Origin: Dipteronia dyeriana
Lineage: Eukaryota; Streptophyta; Magnoliopsida; Sapindales; Sapindaceae
Length of the DNA: 64,000 nt
NCBI GenBank assembly: GCA_032871835.1
Contig: CM065296.1
Coordinates: 12,602,001 to 12,666,000, forward strand
Direction of reading: 5' to 3'
Shown here: piece by piece, positions 59,001 through 64,000 of the stretch
Layout: each line of letters begins with the position of its first letter
Position numbering within the stretch: the stretch's first letter is position 1
The notes under the pieces: generated by a model
Told to the model about the DNA's origin: nothing
Seen by the model: only the letters and a program-made list of their open reading frames with translations
Databases searched by the model: none
Made by a program: the position numbers and the translations under genes

Positions 59001-61723
59001 AATGAAAAGCCATCGTGGGGGCATTATTTGGCTTTTGGCAGAGTAGTTGATTAGCACCCTAATCTCATCTCCTACAGTCCTACTAATATTAAAACCAGGC
59101 AAATAATGAGACAAATAATTAAAACTACAAAAAAGATAAACCACAAATAATTATGCTATAATAAGAGAGAGATAATTCATCAATAATAAAGCAAAATTTC
59201 GACTAGCAAGCAGCAGCAACACAGACAAAAAGGGAGCTGTATCACACAAGTTAATCAATAATTCACTTGCAACACCCAGATTTTATTTGACTACAATCTT
59301 TACACTAGCTACATGTTAAGTGCATAATGAAATCAAAAACTTAGAAACATCCATATCTATCTTTGAATAAGGCGGTTATTCAAAGCGATCGTACTACTCA
59401 TGATTCAACACCCTATTTTGTAAGTTTCAGTACTCGAGCACTGCATGTCTGCATCTACATGACAATGAGATATGGTGCATTGATTCTTACAAAATTCACC
59501 GGCATTTTACATGAATATCTCCGATGTATTTTTCATAGTAAATCATTATAACATCATGACCAAACTACACAAGACTCAAATTCCACTATCATCACACTAA
59601 TTATATGTCAATTGTATAAATAAATCAAAAGTTAAAAATGTACGAGATCTATAATTCACAACGATGTTTCAAAATGTAAATATCGTCGAGATACACACAC
59701 ATCAAGAGCAATATTTCACACAAATTCACAGGCTAGGTTCCATACTTCCATGTAATCTCCTATAATGTTTTTCAAACCAAAAATCAGTGAATTATCATGA
59801 GCAACTACTCTAATAAGACTCGAGAGTTCCTAGTGATTAAGCCTACAAAAAGCCGTCATGCATTCGGTCACTCACCATGGGTTCTCCTGAAGAAACCATA
59901 CACTTGCACCACAACCTGACCAATTGGAGAGCGGACAAATATAAGCCTCATAAATATCCAAACTACATCTATGCAAGTTTTGAACTTTCATCTTGCAATC
60001 AATTAGATCCAACAACTAACCTCCACAGCATGTTATTTGAGGCTGAAAATGTTAAAAATGTACGAGACCCATATAATGCCATCACAAACTGGTCAAGGTC
60101 CGTATATGGAAACCCAATCTACAAGTATGTAGCACTGAGTCAATGGCCCCAGCTCTGCATTCTTATCCATTCCTGGAACAGTGCATTCCACTGCCAGAAA
60201 TAGATTAATGTCAATCATACAAAATTCAAGCTAACACAACTTGTAACAACAAACAAAACATGATCATAAAGGCTTTTATCGGGGATCAGATTCAATTAAG
60301 GATAAGAAATGATAATTGCACAACATTTCTGATGGGGTGTACTAAACCCTTATTATTCACATATACTTGTGCAAATATATGATAATTACAATACGCTGCA
60401 AGCACATAACACATGCAACAAATATACCAAATGACCTTCTTCTCTGTTCTTAAGATTGTGAGTGAAAAATGATCGATTAATATTTAGTTTTTCCTAATTC
60501 TAAACCACTCATTTCAATTATCAACATAAGCTTAAAAAACTCTTCTTTCTAACTCTTAAAAAGAAAAACCCGTTTCGTATGCTAGACTAACCTTATAATT
60601 TCGTACCTCTCAGCAAAACTCATTTATCATCTGCTATAAAAGGCTTGAAAGTCCTGAAAGCCTTTAGCATATCACTTTCCACTACTGACAACAAAATAAC
60701 AATAAACTTATGTTTACTAGCTCTATTTATATACACACAAATCTACACCAATAAATACTGAATCTACAAAAACTCTAGACAACAGTTTTTACCAAATAAA
60801 GCCTAAAATAGCTTGATATACATGGTATAGTTGAACACAGGCCAAGCAAGTAATTAGCTATCCACAAAATAACTTAAACATCAGGTCACCAAATTTAGAA
60901 GAAGACAGAAAATTACCACATGTTCAAATCATATACAGACTAAATAACATCTCATATGCTAAAAAAAATTATGAATATATCAGATAGGTTGACACCCATT
61001 AAATGTTAGCTGACCCGGATCTTTTTACGCGGCAATGTGGATTAGATTTAGAAACGTTAACAAAAGATTCCACTAGATAATAATTTGGATCACAGCGCGT
61101 CATGGGCCCACGCGCAACCAATCCAATTATCCAAATCTCTTACGCACACCCACAATTACCTCGCAAACTACACCACCCATTATTATGGAAGTATGGAACA
61201 CGAAGCCAACAATTCACACCCAGACCCACCCACCCGCACCGGATCGTCATTGACACGCGTAGAACTGATCGCGTTTTGGATAAATAAATCACTTTGAAAT
61301 AAAATATCAAAATACTCAACGAAGGTATAGTAAATAGTATCGGTACCTGAGAATACGCTGAGGTGGCGGCGGCGGCGGCGGAGGAGGAGAAGAAGAGGGC
61401 CGTTGACGGAGATTAAAATAACCATTTCCGTGATGATTTGTGTTAGTAGTGGTTGGCTGATTGGAAGGGTCCTTGTCGGTTCTAACGACCCGAACCGTGG
61501 TGCGGTGGGCCGGACCGGTCGAGTCATCTTTGACCTGGACTTTCATGCACCTGAGACGCTTCCGGTTTCCCCACTGTAAGACAAATTCAGACGACGTCGT
61601 TGGCTGCCGCGTGTTGTTCTCAGAGCTAGTTCTCAACAACCCCACATCCCCTCCGCTTCTCTCCCTGCTAGTGCTCCTAAACGGGTCCGTATTATCCATG
61701 TCCATTCTGTACACCTGTCCCAT
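56097..61723 (-). CDS. DUF1639 family protein, four coding exons
   Basis: Minus-strand exons: 61347-61723 (or from the ATG at 61705), 58041-58410, 56390-56467 and 56097-56147. Introns are GT-AG and the total is about 291 aa. Exon 1 has EFVLQWGNRKRLRCMKVQVK, the family N-terminal block, and a Pro run (PPPPPPPPP) before QRIL. The Arg codon is split across the intron into NSENSSAMRGQ. Exon 2 has an Asn-rich stretch and VVWPPKFAIALTNKEKEEDF, then LAIKGSKLPQRPKKRAKLIQ. Exon 3 has LVSPGSWLCDLTLERYEVRE. Exon 4 ends RPRGLKAMGNMESDSE. These blocks define DUF1639 (PF07797), a plant-specific family, probably nuclear given the basic RPKKRAK stretch. Biochemical function is unknown. Only the choice of start codon is uncertain; no break was seen. 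Confidence 0.9.
56816..56917 (+). other. Small ORF with Gly8 run, within a DUF1639 intron
   Basis: The + strand ORF of 33 codons reads MGNKAW, eight Gly, then a hydrophobic AVLFISSCLIASSSLS and TV. It is antisense to the DUF1639 intron between exons 2 and 3. No homologue is recognised and no promoter is evident, so it may be chance over a GGA microsatellite. It is listed because the GC-rich patch stands out from the AT-rich intron. Confidence 0.25.
58411..61346 (-). other. First coding intron of DUF1639 (about 2.9 kb)
   Basis: Bounded by donor GTACCG (61346 side) and acceptor CGTTAG (58411 side) on the minus strand. It holds a T-rich tract at 58616-58638, a GAGATTTGA triple repeat near 58739-58760 and AT-rich DNA. 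ORFs such as 59877-60203 (+) have no recognised domain. An independent non-coding RNA cannot be excluded. Confidence 0.6.
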
Positions 61724-63510
61724 TCCCAAAAAAAAAAATCAAAATAAATTAATAAAACTGTTATTAACTCCTCTATATTACAGATAACTTCCAAGATTAA
61801 AGTGGAAACAGAGTAAAAGCAGAGGACAGATTGGATATGGCTTTCCGGCGACTTCCACGCGATTCAAACAAAAGGTGTCTCCCCACCAAAACAAGATTAT
61901 AATTTTAAACTTGAAGGGTTGGATCCGACGGCTCAGAAATTTTTCTCAAAATCCAGAAGAAAAGAAAGTGTTCTCATCATGATTTATGAATATCATGGTA
62001 ATTAGAAATGCAGCAAAGAGATAGATGAAGATTGTGGAAGACGAGCATCAGACGGCCAGGGATTTTCGATGAGTGGGTGGAATTGTAGACTGATTGATGG
62101 GAAAATCGTTGATTGTGACATACTTCAGACGGAATGAGAAAATTCAATCAAAGGAAGGAACAATCGATGCAATCATTGCAGAGGATTTGATGAGAGGTGA
62201 CGTATACAAGATAAGGGAGGAAGAACAGAACAAGCGAATATTTCTACAGACGCCATGTTTGGTTGGCGAGAAAATGAGGACAGCGAGAGAGCAGTGAATG
62301 ATATCAAGCCTCACCAATCGATTAGTCTTAGCTTAAATAAGAGATATTTTTCACTGGTTTTCTGGAAATCCAAACAGAGGGTTGTTGGAGAAAAAACATC
62401 AACGGAAATGGAAATCAAAGCGAAAGAGTGAAGAAAATTCACAAGTACAAACCAACTCAGTTGACAAGCTTGTACTCATAGTTGGAGGAAGCTCAAAGTC
62501 ACAGGAACAAAAAATAATAAGATCAGAAAAGAAAATCGAATCATGAATCAAAAACAGTTGACAATCCAAAGATAAGCAACCCAATGCCTTGAAACATCTT
62601 AACTCGAACCAGAGAAATTTGTACTTTACAGACAATCAAAAGAGAACAAAAATTAGAGCGGACGCAGAACAAAGAACAAGAGACATGGAAGACGATTCAA
62701 AAACTGCAACAAGAGAGAACCAATCTAGAGTTAGATTGACTGGATTTTCGCTGATCTTTGTATCAAACGAAGACTACGTACCTCCAAAACAACCACGGCC
62801 GTGAATCGTTCCAATCGTTTGATTGTCTTAGTATGCAGAAAACAAATCAAATCTGTGTCAGTTTTTCAACAAAATAATATGACATTTAAGGCCCTGACAA
62901 ATCTTCTACTCTTATCCGGATTCTAATCTTCCTCTTCTAAAAACTGCTCTAATATCTTCAAAATGTTACTGCAAAACAGAAATTGTGCAAAAAAAACAGA
63001 TGATTAGTTCAGAGAAATCGCACAAAATTACTATCAAATCAACTATGTTTCGTGTTACAGACCCCTGAAAACGAACTTCCTGATCATCACTCAACGAATT
63101 TCAATGCAAACAAATCAAATCTTCACAATCTGCAGATGGGAAACCAACCAAATCCAGTACGAATTCCGATCAATCCCGTCAAAAATCTTCAAATGTATCT
63201 GTAAACCAAAACAAAAGAAAACAATAAACAATTTACAAGTCAAATTTTGATAAATTTATCCCGTTTAAGCGATACAAAACCAGATTATGTTCTCAATTAC
63301 ACACACCTCTCTCTCTCTCTCTCTCAACCAGCTTCAGATCCTCAACATTCCTATATTGAATTCTCGTCTATTATCTCCCATAATCCTCTGTTTGGTATCC
63401 GAGAAAAAAAAAAGGAGAGTGAAGGAAAATTTCACAGAGAAACCAAGTGAATGAAGAAACAAAAACTACAGAGAGCTTCTTCTGATGACAATGAATTCTG
63501 ATAAAAAGAA
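61724..63510 (-). other. 5' leader and leader intron of DUF1639
   Basis: Between the probable ATG and the TATA box. A likely acceptor is GGGAATGGGACAG|GTGTAC near 61719, just downstream of a T-run. Candidate donors are GGAG|GTACGTAG near 62790 and GAGAG|GTGTGTGT near 63305. A (CT)n microsatellite lies at 63307-63325. No coding gene is recognised here. Exact leader structure needs transcript data. Confidence 0.5.
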
Positions 63511-63536
63511 TTGCTCTCTCTTCCTTTCAAAAACCA

Positions 63537-63544
63537 GTTTTATA
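63537..63544 (-). promoter_or_regulatory. TATA box, probable DUF1639 promoter
   Basis: The minus strand reads GGTATAAAACTGG, a canonical TATA box, followed by a CT-rich leader. A CACGTG G-box lies about 300 bases further upstream (63841-63846). Confidence 0.6.
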
Positions 63545-64000
63545 CCTCCAAACTTACTCTTCTACCCTTTTACACCGAGCATTGCTGATCGTTAATCAAC
63601 GATCAAATGGCCCTGATAACTCCTCCTTTGAACCGTCAATCCCGTCTAATATGAAGTTATTGTGTGCTCGTGGCAATTATTCACCAGCTCACGGCGTTAA
63701 TCGATATAACGGAATCTGTAACGATGGCTCAAATTTTTTTAAATTTCTGCGTTATTTTTTTTATTATGATATTTTAATAATTTCCTTTCGAGCCAGCCGG
63801 TGGTGGCGTTTAGTACAGTAAGTTACTGGGGTTAGTAGATCACGTGAGAACTAACTATGGTTAGATTTAACCGGATTAATTGTACCATAGGTCCATGGTA
63901 TAGTAGTACCCGCACAATTGTGCATTGTCGGGATAACAATGAACTAAATTCGGCAACATTATAATGATTAAATAATATTGGAAATAAAAACTCAAAAAAT
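63545..64000. other. Upstream region of DUF1639
   Basis: No gene seen. Contains CACGTG at 63841 and the short palindromic string CACAATTGTG near 63913. Confidence 0.45.

Noticed and set aside
59877..60203. 108-codon + strand ORF in DUF1639 intron 1
   Set aside because: No recognised domain or codon signature, AT-rich, antisense within an intron. It could be chance; not called as a gene.
61724..61729. Start of DUF1639 at 61729
   Set aside because: The codon there is TTG; the first ATG in frame is at 61723, the next at 61705.
62094..62297. 67-codon + strand ORF (MMGKSLIVTYFRRNEK start)
   Set aside because: Lies in the DUF1639 leader region on the opposite strand, with no homologue pattern recognised.
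1..64000. CRISPR array, bacterial operon, tRNA or rRNA genes, endogenous pararetrovirus
   Set aside because: No regular repeat-spacer array, tRNA cloverleaf, rRNA core or caulimovirid-type coat/movement motif was seen; all reverse transcriptase remnants sit with integrase domains of Ty1/copia or Ty3/gypsy type.

Overview
This window looks like nuclear DNA of a flowering plant, most likely a eudicot. It is AT-rich and intron-rich, with GT-AG introns, many nested transposable elements, and five protein-coding genes from plant or eukaryotic families. I see no bacterial, organellar, CRISPR, rRNA or tRNA signal.

Left part (1-43.6 kb): mostly transposon remains. From 1 to about 6.8 kb lies a decayed Mutator-like element of the Kaonashi (KI-MULE) kind. 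It has a MuDR-type transposase on the + strand and, convergent on the - strand, a DUF1985 plus C48 (Ulp1/SENP-like) cysteine protease gene. At 7.4-7.6 kb is a fossil piece of a neprosin exon. At 8.1-8.5 kb is a modular inverted repeat, and at 9.3-9.7 kb a MITE with a TTA target duplication. A Ty3/gypsy element of the Tat type fills 10,102-19,315 with LTRs and a perfect 5-bp target duplication (TGTTT). Its pol is on the - strand, an antisense extra ORF is on the + strand, a tandem repeat lies between them, and gag appears to be missing. One intact gene sits in this region: a seven-exon neprosin-domain gene (20,232-22,244, - strand).

From 22.7 to 35.2 kb there are nested insertions. An AT-rich TIR family (copies also at 54.5 kb) is interrupted once by a 744-bp MITE with a TAA duplication and once by a foldback element (24,541-35,031). 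The foldback element was itself split by a Sirevirus-like Ty1/copia retrotransposon (25,715-34,611, - strand). Then follow a hAT transposase tail, a 5'-truncated Tork/Tnt1-like copia remnant with its 3' LTR (36.3-39.2 kb), and two back-to-back elements with GGTGCGTTTGG termini (39,678-42,942 and 42,946-43,631). The second ends 164 bp before the start codon of the next gene.

Right part (43.7-64 kb): gene-rich, with four apparently intact genes. They are a CXXC-motif zinc-binding protein (DUF866/UPF0587; four exons, 166 aa), a GT14/Core-2-I-branching-like glycosyltransferase (two coding exons, 387 aa), an arabinogalactan peptide with a GPI signal (66 aa, clear TATA box), and on the - strand a DUF1639 protein (four coding exons, about 290 aa, 2.9-kb first coding intron, long 5' leader with a TATA box near 63.54 kb). 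A 114-bp hairpin MITE with an 8-bp target duplication lies in intron 3 of the CXXC gene. The genes do not form an operon or an evident pathway; their adjacency is ordinary plant gene order.
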